A stretch of DNA of 64,000 nt from Sisyra terminalis (taxonomy: Eukaryota; Arthropoda; Insecta; Neuroptera; Sisyridae): contig OY292279.1 in NCBI GenBank assembly GCA_958496175.1, positions 13,764,001 to 13,828,000 on the forward strand, read 5' to 3'. The translations under genes and the position numbers were made by a program. The notes beneath the pieces are model-generated. The model was not told where the DNA came from. It made no database searches and was given only the letters and a program-made list of their open reading frames with translations. This document shows, piece by piece, positions 1 through 12,988 of the stretch; the stretch's first letter is position 1, and every line of letters begins with the position of its first letter.

Positions 1-1240
1 TCAAAAGCTCTCTCTCATATATGTTCAAACCAAAGAGCGACCAAGCAATGACATCGAATCCAAACAAAATAAATCGCATTTTTGCATCTGATTACAATGA
101 TAATATTCAAGGATTTCAAAATATTATACGTAACACAAAATATTTTAATAGTTTTGTTGCCTTTATTATTTTGTGAAAAAAAATATATCAGTGAATTTTT
201 GTGAAGAAAGAGAGCATGGTATGAAGGGTCGCTTTTATCCAATGGGACGAGATTTGTAAGGAAAGCTCACGGCCTTTTCAGGGTAAGGGTAGGGTGTTTG
301 ACCAGTCCTTATTTTGAACGGTTCGTATTATTAGGTAGCGTTATCCCACATTTTCACAAAACATGAATGTTCACTCTTTTTGATTACAGGGCTTTTTTAG
401 CCAGTCCGTCCTCAACCAACTAAATATCACGAAATCGATGAAAAACGACAAGCAAAGCAACTATGGTGGAATATTTTTATCTACATTGTATATGACTTAA
501 TTTTTTAAATACAACTTTTTTCTGATTAGACAACGAAAACGATTTTTTATCAAGAGAAATTGATTTGTTTCTTTTGCTAACAGCTCATTTATTTCAGATT
601 TTTTTGTGGGATTTATATTTTTAATCTGATTTAGAATTGTTATTTATATCATGTAATGTCTAAACTGGGATTTTTCTTAATGAAGTTACCACAATTATTT
701 AACAAACTGAACGACATAATGAGCTGTATGGAATAGAAATGCATTATTATAATTAAAAAAATCAGGAACTCATTAATTGAATTCGGGTTTTCTAACTACA
801 ATGCCATTGCCTTTATGCACTGTATTATTATAAGACATTCAAATGTTAAAACTCGCATTAAAAGATATCTTTAGATATTTGGTCCAAAAAAATGCAAACT
901 GGTATATGTTTTTCCCCACTTTTATCGATAGTGTAATACTTTTTGACACTTAATGGTTTGTGGCCATGAAATTTTTCCAACTGCCCTAACGGGTAAGTAC
1001 TATTCATTGTAGTTATAAATCAAAACCAATGCTTTATTTTTAAAAATTTAATTTATAAATATAAAACTTTGTTTTTTATAAATTTCAATAAGATTTGTAA
1101 ATATTCAAATGTACCCAACAATAACAAAAGTGACGTGTATAAGAAATTATACTTGGAATGCAACCATCATACATAAATGTAATACTGGTTTTCTAAAAGA
1201 AACATTTAACAATTTTTAATGGGACATTTTAGAAGTTGTC
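1..1240. other. Intergenic, no gene recognised
   Basis: AT-rich DNA with stop codons in all frames. The first 460 bases are somewhat less AT-rich than the rest and could be the edge of a regulatory island. No coding signature, RNA gene or complete repeat was recognised. Confidence 0.5.
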
Positions 1241-1249
1241 TTTTCTTCA

Positions 1250-2350
1250 TAAAGATAAAATATCATAATGGTTATTGGAAGAAAATATTCGTCTAAATAT
1301 TTATGCAAGAACAGTTTTGTATCTTTTCTTGCAAAGCTTTTTTCGCAGAATCACAATTATAGTTTCACTCTTAAGCTTCAAAATCGTCAATTTTTAAGAA
1401 CAGAAAAATAATTTACTAGCTGAATTATTTCGTAAATTTTCAAATTACTTGCATTGATTAGAAAGTCTTCAAGGTAATTGTGAAAACAATTTCTCGACTC
1501 AAGGAATAAATCCTTGAAAACGGCAATTTTACTTAATCAATTATATAAATAAAAATAGAAGTTTTCAAGGGTTGTTTTTTTATTATAATGGAAACTTGTA
1601 TTAGTTTTGGATGGAAGGTTTATTTTTTGATATTCTTGCAATGGAAAGGTCACAATTTCACCCATAAGCTTCAAAATGATTAAATTTTAAAAACAAAAAA
1701 GATTTTTAATGGTAGTTTTTTTCAAATTGTTACCATTCGTTAGGACACCACTAGCGATATATTCATTTTTTTCAATTAGTCAAAATAATCTTTTTTCTGA
1801 AATTGAATTATTCTTTATAAGAATTATTTTCTTTGTTATTCCTTTTGATTTTTAATGAGGAAAATTTTTATCAATATTTTTGCATATAAATTGTTGCTCT
1901 ATGTGCAAAGATAAAACCATGTTTCTATTCCTAAGCCATAAAGTGGTAAATTTTTAAGGTCAAGAATTATTTAAGGGATGATCAACCTCATAATGAATAA
2001 TAATTGGACAAGATTTGTTTTATGCAGAACTTGGACAATATTTTTTTTCCATTTACAGTGAAACATCTACAATACAATCCTTGAATATGAAAAAAGAATA
2101 ATTTACGTAAAATTTCAAACAAAAATACGATTAAACGATGTTTAATTTTAATTTTTATCAGCAAATTAATGTTTCTTGAAACATTATTTAACAATTGTTG
2201 AAAAAATTATTTGACTTAAGACATAAATCTTTAAAATAATAGTGGGAAAATCTTGGATAATTTAAACCAAAACAGTTTAGATATAAATTTTCCTCATATG
2301 GCTTAAATATTTTTAACAACAAACCATTTTTTCCGTAAACCAAAGAAATA
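1250..2350. repeat. Degenerate tandem-like repeats
   Basis: Several related blocks recur every roughly 280-320 bases. Each has a run resembling ATAAGCTTCAAAATGATTAA (near 1372, 1666 and 1932) followed by an A-rich AAAACA/AGAACAG stretch, and is preceded by a TTCTTGCAAAGC/TTGCATA-like block. The similarity is obvious by eye but highly diverged, so unit edges are approximate. It is probably an old tandem array or the body of a decayed repeat. No coding content was seen. Confidence 0.35.
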
Positions 2351-2657
2351 TCCTCATAATATCCTCCAATTTTTGTGATGATAACTTTTAAATAAAAACC
2401 CGGATAGAGAGATGCTTATAATTGTGATTTGTTCCGGATAAATACAGATCTTTACACCATCGGTAATTAAATTCTTTCACTGATTTTTGATTTAAAGACT
2501 ATATCCTTAAAAATCCTTCAATCCTCTACGATAGATTTGAAAAAATATGAGAAAAAAAATTTCAGTGCATCGCTTCTAGTGATAAAATGAACTATAAAGG
2601 TAAAAAATAAATTGATGAACTGAATCCTCATACCGATTACACCATCGAAATCAAGCC

Positions 2658-2786
2658 AATATTAATGAGAATCGTATGCTATTTAGTTGTGCTTCAAAGC
2701 AAAGGATGCAATTTTCTATACAATTTAACAATATGGAACATCCCTTGCCTTGACGTTAAACTTACCAGCTAACGATTCTCATTAAT
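2658..2786. repeat. Short inverted repeat (fold-back)
   Basis: AATATTAATGAGAATCGTAT at 2658-2677 is matched in inverted orientation by ACGATTCTCATTAAT at 2772-2786, giving a hairpin with a loop of about 95 bases. It lies directly beside the broken retroelement-like ORF at 2822-3280 and may be part of the same insertion. Confidence 0.4.
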
Positions 2787-2821
2787 TCGCTAATATCGAT
2801 AGATGATGCAATTGGTACCAA

Positions 2822-3280
2822 TATTCAATTCATATTTTTTTTCCTTTTTAGTGCAATCAATAAAAACGAAGTTTGGACTCATTTTTGGGTGGAGTTGTTG
2901 AAGTGTGCTGATGAGGTCTTCTACGCTTGTGACGTAATCCAGGGCCAAATCGTTTAGGTCTTGGTTGCTGCGGACATTTTCCATGATATTCCTTATCTGG
3001 TCAATGTTTGTGGGAGATTGAGTTGGGATTAAATTAGACCACTTTTGATTGTGTCCCAATCCTCTTCCTCAGAAGTTTCGTTTTCTGTTTTTTTTTTTAT
3101 TTGGATTTTATATTTTTTCTAACCTGTCGTCTGATGATACACTCTTTGTTTCCCATTTGTTCCAAGCTACTGTTAACATCAGTATCCTCATCGGTAATTT
3201 CTGACTGGGATTGATTGTTTCCTTTAATACCTTCAGATAATGAGTTTGATACTGTCGGCTGTCGGGTTCTCTTTACTCTC
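2822..3280 (-). pseudogene. Broken ORF, probably retroelement-derived
   Basis: Reading leftwards there are two coding-like blocks in different frames. About 3278-3110 gives a polar, Ser/Asn/Glu-rich segment containing SEITDEDTDVNSSLEQMGN and ending at a stop. About 3059-2822 gives a segment containing SNQDLNDLALDYVTSVEDL and TLQQLHPKMSPNFVF. The join needs a frameshift and crosses an A/T homopolymer, and the second block has no ATG start. Acidic/basic low-complexity sequence followed by a leucine-rich block suits the ORF1/gag part of a non-LTR retroelement, but no diagnostic motif (zinc knuckle, reverse transcriptase) is visible. A decayed host exon is the alternative. Confidence 0.35.
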
Positions 3281-3439
3281 CTGGGAGGGGGGGGTTATTA
3301 TAAAAAAAACAGATGCACTCGGCTAATCAAAAGGCTACAAGAACACGAGTTTCCATAAATTCATACCAGCAAAGAATTTTATCGGAGTATATTCAATTCA
3401 AATATATTCAATGAGTAGGATAATCTATTTTAATCTGTT

Positions 3440-3556
3440 TTAATACTTTTTATGTTAAAGATGAATGTAAAATTGTAAAAGCTATCAAAATTTAGTCGCT
3501 AATGACCAAGCTGTTGAAGCGACTTAAAATAAATAAATAAATAAAAAATAAAGTTT
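3440..3556 (+). mobile_element. Non-LTR retroelement 3' tail, copy 1
   Basis: Contains TAGTCGCTAATGACC, then a spacer, then GAAGCGACTT and a tail of AAATA repeats. The same arrangement occurs at 25465-25558. A conserved 3' end with a simple-sequence A-rich tail and no terminal inverted repeat fits a 5'-truncated LINE or SINE. TAGTCGC and GCGACT can pair as a short 3' hairpin. The body of the element is not recognisable. Confidence 0.6.
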
Positions 3557-3879
3557 TTAAAATATATTTTTAAATATACTTTGATTAACTTTCCCAGTTT
3601 CCTAGCATTGTAGAGAGCTTTCTTAGTTCAATGGAAAGCTTAAGTTTTATTTTTTTTAAAGAAGACATTCTTTTATCTTATACTTTGTAGACTCAAAGTA
3701 TTTGTCAGAGTATCAACTTAAGTATTGCTAAAATTTAATTCTTAATTAGAAATTAGTCATAAAGTCTGAAATAAATCTTAAATTGCATAAACCGAGCGTG
3801 TTTTTTTTTTCTTTCTTTTTTTGGTAAGAATAATTGTTAACTTCTGATTGGTTGACGATAGTTGAAAAGATTTTTCATC

Positions 3880-5170
3880 ATGACACGAAAGAATTTTCAT
3901 GGAAGTACTTTCTGATCGACTTGTACATGTTGGTCACGCATTTCGGACACTGGGGGTGCGTTGATTAGATGGACATGTTGAGTTAGAATTAATTCCCTTC
4001 AACTCAACACATTATTAACACTCACGTTAAATCCTAAATTGCTTTTCGATCAATATGCCTCAAGGTGAAAAGCACGCATTGCATGTTATTCCGTCGCTCA
4101 TTTTGCAAAACCTATTTCCAAAAAAAAAAAAAATCCAATGTATAATTTCATAATATAAAAGGGTAGTTTTTGAATAATTCATACAAACATACACACATAT
4201 CCAGTCGTCATTCGTCACCGAGCTTTTCGTTTTTATCGGGATAAAGAATAAGAGATTGGACAGGGAATGGAGTGGAGTGGTTTCAGAATAGAAAATTGTA
4301 GAGGGTTGAAAAATAAACAAAACATAATATAAGGGAAAATATCGTACTGTCAGGGGTTGTTATGAAAATGGGGGACTCGTATGGAAAGAAAAACGAAAAC
4401 ATTTTGTCAGTCAAGTTATTATTTCGTTTCGTTTCGTTCCAGTTTCTTAAGTCTTTTTCTCGTCTGGCATATCGTAAACTTGATTATTTAGAAATTTGTT
4501 CTCAAATCCATCATGTCCACGTGAACAAATGGAAAATTTTCCCGCACGAAATTATGAAATTCGGTGTGTGACCCACTTTAAATCGATTTTTATTTTGAAA
4601 TCACGTAATTTTTACCACACGAAAACTATTAAATAATGTAAAGTTATTAATGATTTGACTGTTTGTTTTAAAGGAATATACGTAGGAGCAATGATAAATT
4701 TATTTTCTTGGTTTAAATTGTAAGTCCCGCCGCCGGAATGTGCGGTATAATTGTTCCACACAAAAGATCAAAGTTAAATTTCAACTTCCCCGACAAACTT
4801 TTCAAATTTATCAATTGATAGAAACGAGACAGTCGCACGAATGGAAAAAGAAACGAAAAGCCAAACGTTATAATTATTTCCAATTGAACTTTTATTCGTT
4901 TCTTTCCTCAAATTAAACACGAAATTAAGAGCAATTATATCGAACGAAAAAGGCGGATAAGATTTCGTGATTTTTTTCCAAATCGAACCACGCAGCCATT
5001 TTGGATTCTTATGGGGGTCTGACAAGAATGCGGGACCCCTATCATTTGGAATGATGAGTTTTCATAAAATAAGTTTTAGACACATTGTCGGATGCTGTCA
5101 ATTTGAGATGAACACGAGAAGCGGGACAATGATTGGACAAAACAGCATCTCTTGTGCTCCCTAGGCCTGC
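3880..5170. promoter_or_regulatory. GC-richer noncoding island, candidate CRM
   Basis: Base composition is visibly less AT-rich than the flanks, and frames are interrupted by stops. Short open frames here (for example 4362-4571 and 4967-5164) have no recognisable domain and overlap on both strands, so they look like chance. In an insect Hox cluster such islands are often conserved noncoding DNA, but conservation cannot be tested here. Function is inferred. Confidence 0.3.
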
Positions 5171-6243
5171 AATTAGGTAGATGGATTAAATTTACGATCA
5201 AGGAAGTAGCAGTTTGAAACTAACTAGTCTTTTTAGACCAAATTTGAATTTTTTTATTATCTACATTACAAACGATTTTATACTATATGGGGAATAGAAG
5301 TGAGTAAGTTTCCAAGTCGTGAGCTCCAATTTTGCTGTATCATTCTCGACTAGACTGGTTTCTTATTATTAGTTTTATATTCTAATTGTATTCAAGGTTG
5401 AATATGCTAAATTATTAATTTATAAATACACGACAAAAAATGATCTCGATGAAAACGAAAACACTGTTTCATTCACAAAAGTCGCGCTATTATTTCAAAG
5501 GTTTTGTTCGATTTCTTCAGAAATTTCATTATGAAAAACCGCAGTGCCTTAAACATTTGAGCAGGTAAACTTTTATATTTCAAGCTTACAAATTAACATT
5601 CAAACATATATATGAATCTAAAGAGAATAAACAGCTTACACGTAAGGGTAGGTATTTCCATGGAATCTTATTCCCAACATTTCAGGTAGTAAAATCTTCA
5701 TTTTGAAGAAATTTGAGAAAATTTGCCAAAAATTATAAATAAGACCAAATAGACAGTGATTTACACTAAAAGACATATCATTACATCCACTAATATAACT
5801 ACGAATAGTATGGAAAGCTTAACAGGAAAAAAAATATTGGTAAAAACATTGAAAAAATCGAAGTAATTTAAAGAGCCATGAAAACATTTCTTTTTGTCAT
5901 TTTTGGAGAAGCTTAAATTAAATTTATATATCTACCGGCTGTATGAAATTCGCAACAAAATCAGCTTTTGATTATAATACAAAAGAAGTATATTTATGAA
6001 AGCTCATCAATAGGCTAAATATTGTCTAATTCAAACATATAGGGTTATAATTTGAAGTTTTGATAATGTAGATTTACCTAACAAAAAAATATCCAAAAAA
6101 GGTTTAATATTGTAGTAAAAATTTAATAATATTAAGTTTTAAAAATAAGGACTACTACCACTAAATGAATAAAATGATGAATTCAACACTAATAATAGAA
6201 CTACCTAAATCTGTTCTGCATTACCAATACCGATTTATTAACT
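5171..6243. other. Spacer, nothing recognised
   Basis: AT-rich DNA without coding frames, terminal repeats or RNA motifs that I can support. It ends where the left arm of the large inverted repeat begins. Confidence 0.5.
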
Positions 6244-6770
6244 TTGATATAATATTATTTTGAGCATATTTTGTGCTTAGCGTGAAGAATTAATAAACCG
6301 CTCATTTCTAGTTATAGATTGATTCCTATTGCTCTAATTATGTGGTGATCTATGCTTTTACATAGGAAAAAAATATCTTTATATATTTATAAAAAAAAAA
6401 ATGACTTCATAAAAAAGATCAATAGTTCTAGTTCATAGCTCTTTATTGGTAGTAGAAGCTTTCGCATTGTAACGCATTAATTATATTTTCGATAGCCGAA
6501 GAATAGGTAGAAATAAAAAAAAAATACTCTAGAAATTAGCCAACAATTCAAAAATTTGTCTAGAATATAGGATTAATTTGTGCAGAAAAGTAATATTTTT
6601 CTGATTTTAAAGTGCTAATACTGACTTTGAAATTTTCGTCGACTTTTGGTAATATACTTGGATTTAAATATAAATAGATATTCTAGAATCGAAGCCGGTC
6701 ATTTCTAAAAGTTTTTGATCTAGAACTGTTAATAGTTTGTCACATTTGTAGAGTAATTTTTTATTTTGAG

Positions 6771-6903
6771 CCCTGAAGAAGTCAGGAATGACTGACGAAA
6801 CGTTGGCGATAAAATATATAATATTCTACAAGAAGCTTCGTCCTTATTCCCCACAATTTAATTTTTATATTTTAAAAAAGACAAGGACTTAAACAACATG
6901 GAT
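6771..6903 (+). mobile_element. Hammerhead-like repeat, copy with GTCAG stem II
   Basis: CTGAAGA (6773-6779) is followed by GTCAG (6781-6785), a short loop, CTGAC (6792-6796) and GAAAC (6797-6801). The GTCAG/CTGAC pair forms a perfect 5-bp stem II. The arrangement matches a hammerhead core apart from A for U in CUGAUGA. The downstream ~100 bases (GGCGATAAAAT, AAGAAGCTTCGTCCTTATT, GACAAGGACTTAAA) recur almost unchanged at 50341-50455 and inverted at 50062-50148. Stem III and a cleavage site are not demonstrated. Confidence 0.55.
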
Positions 6904-6964
6904 TAACTTTGATGTCTATATCAGTGTTCAGTGTTCAGTATCAGTGTATCAGTTTCACCTATAT

Positions 6965-7198
6965 CAGTGTTTCTTATCCTGAGGCTCCAGCATCTCTGGA
7001 GGTGCGAATTGGTATCTTTAGGTTTGTGGTAGAAGTCTCTAACAATATAAATTATTAAATTTTTGACGATAAAATTCAATAAATTTTGGAAAAATGCATT
7101 TTTCTAAGTTAAAAAGTCAAAACACAATTTTTAATGGGTTATGGAGACCTATTTTTAAATCAAAGGGTTGCGATCCACTTAAAATGCTAAAAACATTG
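6965..7198. mobile_element. hAT-type non-autonomous element
   Basis: The ends resemble hAT termini of the CAGTGTTTCTYAACC type: CAGTGTTTCTTATCCTGAG at the left, and TGCTAAAAACATTG at the right preceded by GGGTTGCGATCCACTT, the usual inner signature. Flanking octamers ACCTATAT and GTCTATAT match at 6 of 8 positions, consistent with an old 8-bp target-site duplication. The 234-bp length and lack of coding capacity make it a MITE. Confidence 0.65.
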
Positions 7199-7714
7199 GT
7201 CTATATCAAAGAGTACTGGAGTATATAAGGAAAACGTAAAGGAGAACGGGAAGAACTTTCGATTGCCTATTATTTCCAAGGACTCAGCATCAATAAGTTT
7301 TGGTTCGGAAATTGTTCCTTAATCGACTGCATGTAATTGCATATAATTTACCGAATTCAAAGTATCTAAAAAGCACCACTATAAAATTCAGATAAACCAA
7401 AGGTCCTTTCCTTTCTTTGGGTACCATTTTTTTCTATTTATGAATTTTAATTGATTTGGATTTGATAATCTACGATTAACCCGGTAACTATTAGTTCTAG
7501 TTTTATCTCTTCCTCTAATTTTTTTCTTTGCTAGTAACAGTAATACAAATACTTTTGTATTGTAAAGCTCTTGCAATTTTACCTATCATAAAAGTTATTT
7601 TACAACTTTAAAGCTTTGCATTATTATTGAGTAGAAATAAAAAAAAAACTACATTTAAAGGGTTACGAAATTCTATAAAAAAACGAACAATTTCCTCAAT
7701 TAGTGAAACATATT

Positions 7715-8190
7715 CCTCGCTTGAAACCTGGAAACCTTCGAAACCTTATAAATTATTTGATACTTCGTTAAATGTTCACTTTATATTCCAAACACCATCG
7801 ATACTTTCTTTCTCTCTTATATGAACGCTTAACAGTTTTAGATCATAAACTTTTTCAAATGGCCGGCTTCGATTCTAAAGTATCTATTTATATTTAAATC
7901 TAAATATTTGTGGAACCATGATTTCTTATTAGTTCCGTTACTGTAACAAATTCATTGCTTGAATCCTAATTCTGGAAATCATCGAAACTATAAATTATTT
8001 GATGTTTCGTTTAAGGTTCATTTTATATTTCAAGCATAATCGACACTTTCTTTGCTCTTAATATGAACGCTTAACAGTTCTAGATCAAAAACTTTTTGAA
8101 ATGTCCGGCTTCGATTCTAGACTATCTATTTATAATTAAATCCAAGTATATTACAAAAAGTATGCGAGAATTTCAAATTCTGAATAGCCA
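7715..8190. repeat. Tandem duplication, ~240-bp unit
   Basis: Two diverged direct copies start near 7715 and 7955. Shared blocks include TATAAATTATTTGAT, ATATGAACGCTTAACAGTT and CCGGCTTCGATTCTA, in the same order and spacing. The second copy merges into the right arm of the large inverted repeat, so the duplication happened in that arm. Confidence 0.65.
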
Positions 8191-8789
8191 CTTTAAAATC
8201 AGGAAAAGATTTTAAAACACAACTTTTCTGCACAAATTAATCCTATATTCTAGACAAATTTTTGAATTATTGGCTAATATCTGGAGTAATTTTTTTATTT
8301 CTACTTCTTCTTCGGCTATCGAAAATATAATTAATGCATTACAATGCGAAAGCTGCTACTACCAATGAAGAGTTTTTAACTAGAACTATTGATCTTTTTT
8401 TATGATGTCATAATTTTTTTCTTATAAATATATAAAGATATATTTTTTCCTATGTAAAAGTATAGATCACCGCATAATTAGAGCAATAGGAATCAATTTA
8501 TAACTAGAAATGAGCGGCTTATTAATTCTTCACGCTAAGCACAAAATAAGCTCATATAGTATTAGTACCTATAATAAATAGACCGTAAACCAAGGTTTAG
8601 ACAATAGATTTTTTTTAGTTTCATAAATTAATGTTTCCACTATCGAATCGCTTGCTAATCCATCATCGTTAACAAATATAAGTGTAATAATTATCAATAA
8701 CAAACCGAACAAAATACATTTAAGTAATCGTTACCGATTTAATTTTTCTTCGGATATTTTCTGTCCAATCAGAAACCAGAATTCGTCGC

Positions 8790-9400
8790 TGTAGGTCTCA
8801 TTTAAATTTTAATATTATCGCGATGTCAAATGACATTTCAGAAGCGACAGCGACCGCATTTATTATTTTATTCATTTATCAAACGCCTTTTATCTTAAAC
8901 TACAAACACGACCAAGAAGAAAATACAAACGGAGGCACTTTATTAAAAACCAGAACCACCAAAAAAACAACAGACAAAAATGCACAAAAATTCCGCCTTT
9001 TATTGAAACAAAAATAAATTCTTGTAATTGTATTTGCAAAAGTGCAATATAAAGGTTTTCGTTGCAAAAGTCAATTTGTAAGCCATTTGCTAATTCCACT
9101 TATTTCTTTGGTTGAGGCATACAAATAACGCTCGAGGGAATTTTCGTGTCTTTATTTAACAGCCGTAAATCCCCGTTTGGTCAATTGGTTATAAACACGA
9201 CGACAATTTCGGCTTTGGTTTTGGTTTGGTCATCGCACAATGTTTACAATCCTTTGGTGACCAAGCCGAGGGCGGAACGCTCAATCCCTCCCGGATCTTG
9301 ATGTTTTGTTAGTGACAACTTGTCTCTTGGGTGTTATTAGCGACGTCGTCAACAGGATTAACACCGTAAAGTCCAACAAATCCCGTAAAGAACATAAACT
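8790..9400. promoter_or_regulatory. GC-richer noncoding island, candidate CRM
   Basis: Distinctly GC-richer than its neighbours, especially 9115-9390, which contains GCTCGAGGGAATTTTCG, GGTTTTGGTTTGG and GCGACGTCGTC. No long coding frame or RNA fold was recognised. It lies about 5.7 kb past the Dfd stop codon. An enhancer is the best guess; a noncoding exon is possible. Confidence 0.35.
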
Positions 9401-12280
9401 TTTTTTAAAAACGTTAAGCTATTTATTAACGCAGTAAATACTTTCTCCTAAAAATTCACAGACAAAAAAAAATAAAGCAAATTCAAAAACGGTTTTATAC
9501 AAACCTAAATCTTAAATTAATTACCACAAATTGCCTTAGAACAAAGTATATTCCTGTTAGTAACTTACCCTTATACATTAAAGTTCAGGTAGTAATAACA
9601 ACTGGTACAACCCTTTGATCAAGAAAATAAAATCGCATGAAAATTTTAAGTTAATAAAGTTATATTTGAACATTCGATTAATAAATAAAAACCTTTAATA
9701 TTTAATTCAATAATTCGATGAAGTTGTCCTGTAACTTTTATAATTATTATTTTGTCAATGTTACAAAAGACACATTTTTTTTCAGAAATTGTAGAAATTT
9801 GCATGCAAATAGGATTGATGAAATTTTGACAAGTTTTAATGTTCAAATTCAAAAACATTATTTTTGACTTCCAAAATTGATTTATTATTATTCTTTAAAG
9901 AAAAAAAAAACGACAAATGTTTCCAAAAAAAAAATAGGTTCAAGGGGATTTTAAGATCAGCTTAACAAAACATTGCGAAATAAAAATTATAATAAATCTT
10001 AAATGAATATTTACAAGCTTCTTAAAATGGTAAAAATACGTAACGTAGAAAACCTGGAAAAAAATAATATTTTGGTCTTTCCCTATACAAAAAGTCCTTT
10101 ACTTTAAAATGTAGAACAAAATTTCGTCGGCTTAAACCACTATCCATTATTATGATTCTTCATATAACACAATTTAATGGTGCGTTTGCGCATTTGTAAA
10201 AATGAGCTTTTCTTGTACAAAGGCATATATGGTAGTCAAATATCTGCTTTACCTATCTTTGTATGCGCATGCGCACTTACTTATTAGAGAAACGCATATG
10301 TTTAATGATAGCTTAGAAGATTATGATGCACATATTTGGTGAACGCTTTATTTAAAAATTATTATTTCTCTGCAAAATTAATCAAGCTTGTAGAAAAAGG
10401 AATTTTAAATAAATCCATTGAAGTTTATATTAAATACATATTTTATTTTATTGTTATAATTTTATAGTACGTAATCAGGTAATATTTACAACAACATTCT
10501 TAATTCTAATACAGACATACCTTACAGTTTAAAAATTTGTTTAAAATTTAATTTGGAAAAATGACATTTATAGAAACAAATCCCTCTTTTATTTTATTTT
10601 TTTATTTTGCAAAAATGGAACGAAATATAAACAGATTTTTTTATTTCAAAAGTTTTTCTGCCCTTTAATAAAATATGAAAAAAATATGTATTTTTTTTAT
10701 TTTTACGTAAGAATTTCATTATTTTTAAAAAAAAAGAATACTTGAAATAGAATTTAACAATTACGCATACATTGTTAAGTGTAATTGTAAATTATTAACA
10801 ATTAAGCATGGGACAACTAGGTCTTAAAGAATGTAATTGTTTTCATACTTCAAAGCTTTTAAAATGTCTTTCGTTAATGAAAAATTATCATTTTTTTTTT
10901 ACTTTAGCTTCCCTTGGTTAAAAATATATCCACTCTTACAAAAATCAGGTTATTGGTTAACCTTAGTAGTTAATTACTTGTTAATTAAACCAAATTATGA
11001 AATTGAATCATTACATATAAAATAGTTTTACACAGAAACTAGGTTTGCGCTGAAGTTCACATAATTTTATTAACAGAACAACTACATAAAAATAATTTAA
11101 AACAACCAAAGATAATAAATTAACCAATTACTGTTTATATTTTTCGAAGAATTGTAGATTCTGCAAATTAACATTCGTGAAAAATTTAGGTATTGGGGTC
11201 AGTAAATTGCTACTCTATTAATTGTCTAATTAACATCCATGAAAATTTTGTGGTAGTATAAAATGCAAAACTAATTTTACCTAAGTTTCAATACTATCGT
11301 AGAACTCATAAATTTATAACTTAAGAATTATACAAAAATGTAAATGAGGCAAATTTTCCTCAAACTTTCATTGCCAAGTTTTAGTAGGGAACTTTGGCAA
11401 GGAACTAAGTTTAAACCTGATTGTTTTTTTTCGTTACTATTATCTATCTTTTACTATTTTTGTTAGCTGTAAAGTGTAAATATTAAATTTATTATGAATT
11501 TAACATATTCTAATATTTTTCTCAAATATAAATAAAGAAACTATGATTTGAACTTCGGTTTAAAATTATCGATTAAACAATTTAAAATTAAAACTGCATT
11601 CTTCATATTTCAACTGGCAATCTATGGAATGTATTATTTTATATCTTGGTTAACCAAAACAAAAAATTCGTTTTAATTTCGTTCCATTTTTCCACAAAAA
11701 CAAAATTATATTTCCATTTATGTTAGTTAAAAAGAAAAAAAAACGAGTAATATACAAATCTACAATTTTTGCATATTTCTTGCAGATATCTTTTTACATA
11801 AATTCGTACAGTGAGGTTCATTACTTACAAAAAAAAAATCCAATGGAACAATATCCCATTGAAAATCACTTCCAATAAAAATGACTTAAAAATATTTCTT
11901 TCATTAACAAAAAATAAAAAAAAATAGTGCCTATCATAACATAAACTAGACTCGATTATCCACAATTGACGTGCTGTGTTCTTGGGTAGACTTTTATGAA
12001 AGAATAAAAAAAACATTGTCCGTTAAAGAATAAAAGAAAATATCGTGTGCTATAGCTCACTATAAAGAAGTGTTAGGTTTTTTAAATCAGAGAAGCCAAA
12101 AAAGAATGTTTTTAATTAATTTAGATGAGTATAAATTGATTTTTTTACTTAGATGGAATAAAAACAGTTTTTGTATTATCGGCCAAGTATGGAATAGTAA
12201 ATACCCAAAAAGTTGACATTAAATAACGTTATAATCTAATTAAATAGCAAATTTGAATTTTTATAGTAGACAAATAATAA
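9401..12280. other. AT-rich spacer, nothing recognised
   Basis: Long homopolymer-rich spacer with only chance open frames. A small patch near 10170-10310 contains TGCGTTTGCGCA and TGCGCATGCGCAC, locally rich in CpG, but I could not assign it. Confidence 0.5.
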
Positions 12281-12456
12281 ACAGGGTACATGACGGTGAA
12301 AAATTAGTTATGTATCTTCAATACTTTTTTTCACAAGGAAAGAGCTGAAACCAAAAGAATGATTTGAAAATCAATTCGAATGCATGAGATAATTGTTCAA
12401 AGGAACTAACTTCATTTCAAATGTATAGATCATTTGTAACCCAACAAATCCACGTT

Positions 12457-12988
12457 ATTAATGACATTCACTTTCCAGAAGGGGTGGAAATTTGAGAGGG
12501 TGAATAAGTCAGTACCAATATTTTAAAGTGATATTTTGTATCGCCTATGATCAAAAAATGATTTCAAACGACCAAATTTGACGCCAAACTCTGTTTGGCA
12601 AAGAAGTATTTCAAGAAGAAATGATCCTTTGGTGATTTTTTACTATCCTTGGCAAGCCTTAGATCCATAAGAAAAGAAAATGATTTTTTTCACCCGTTTT
12701 TGCAAGCCATCAAAAAATCAAACCTCAATCATTTTGAAAAATTGTTGTAGAAATCGATTGCTTAATGACATTCATTTTTTCACCAGATACATAGCTAATA
12801 AAATTACTTATTTTTCTCTTCGTTTTCCGAATCAGTATCCTATTTAAAGAAAAATGAGGCCGAAGATTTAAAAAATACACTAAGATGTCAACTTTGGTGT
12901 TTAAAACCGGTTTCGGTGTTTCAATATAAATTATTTCGCTAATTTACAATTTCAATTTTCAACCTCTTCTGGAGAGCGAATGTCATCA
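12457..12988. repeat. Degenerate inverted-repeat element
   Basis: ATGACATTCACTTTCCAGAA at 12459-12478 is mirrored near 12960-12988 by the complement of ATGACATTCGCTCTCCAGAA; both continue into GGGG/GAGGTKGAAA. A further TGACATTCATTTTTTCACC copy lies near 12767. This looks like a fold-back MITE or nested copies. Outer limits are uncertain. Confidence 0.4.

Larger units (their letters stand above)
6244..8568. repeat. Large inverted repeat, ~500-bp arms
   Basis: The left arm (about 6244-6736) and right arm (about 8068-8568) are inverted copies. Shared blocks include the GTGCTTAGCGTGAAGAATTA motif near 6270 and its complement near 8525, the ATAGCCGAAGAA block, and the GATTCTAGAATCGAAGCCGG region near 6690 with its complement near 8110. 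The arms differ by many substitutions and small indels, so the structure is old. The 1.3-kb centre holds a hammerhead-like repeat (6771), a hAT-type MITE (6965-7198) and a partial extra copy of the right-arm end (7715). No transposase or reverse transcriptase is readable. It could be a fold-back transposon, or two copies inserted in opposite orientation. Confidence 0.7.
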
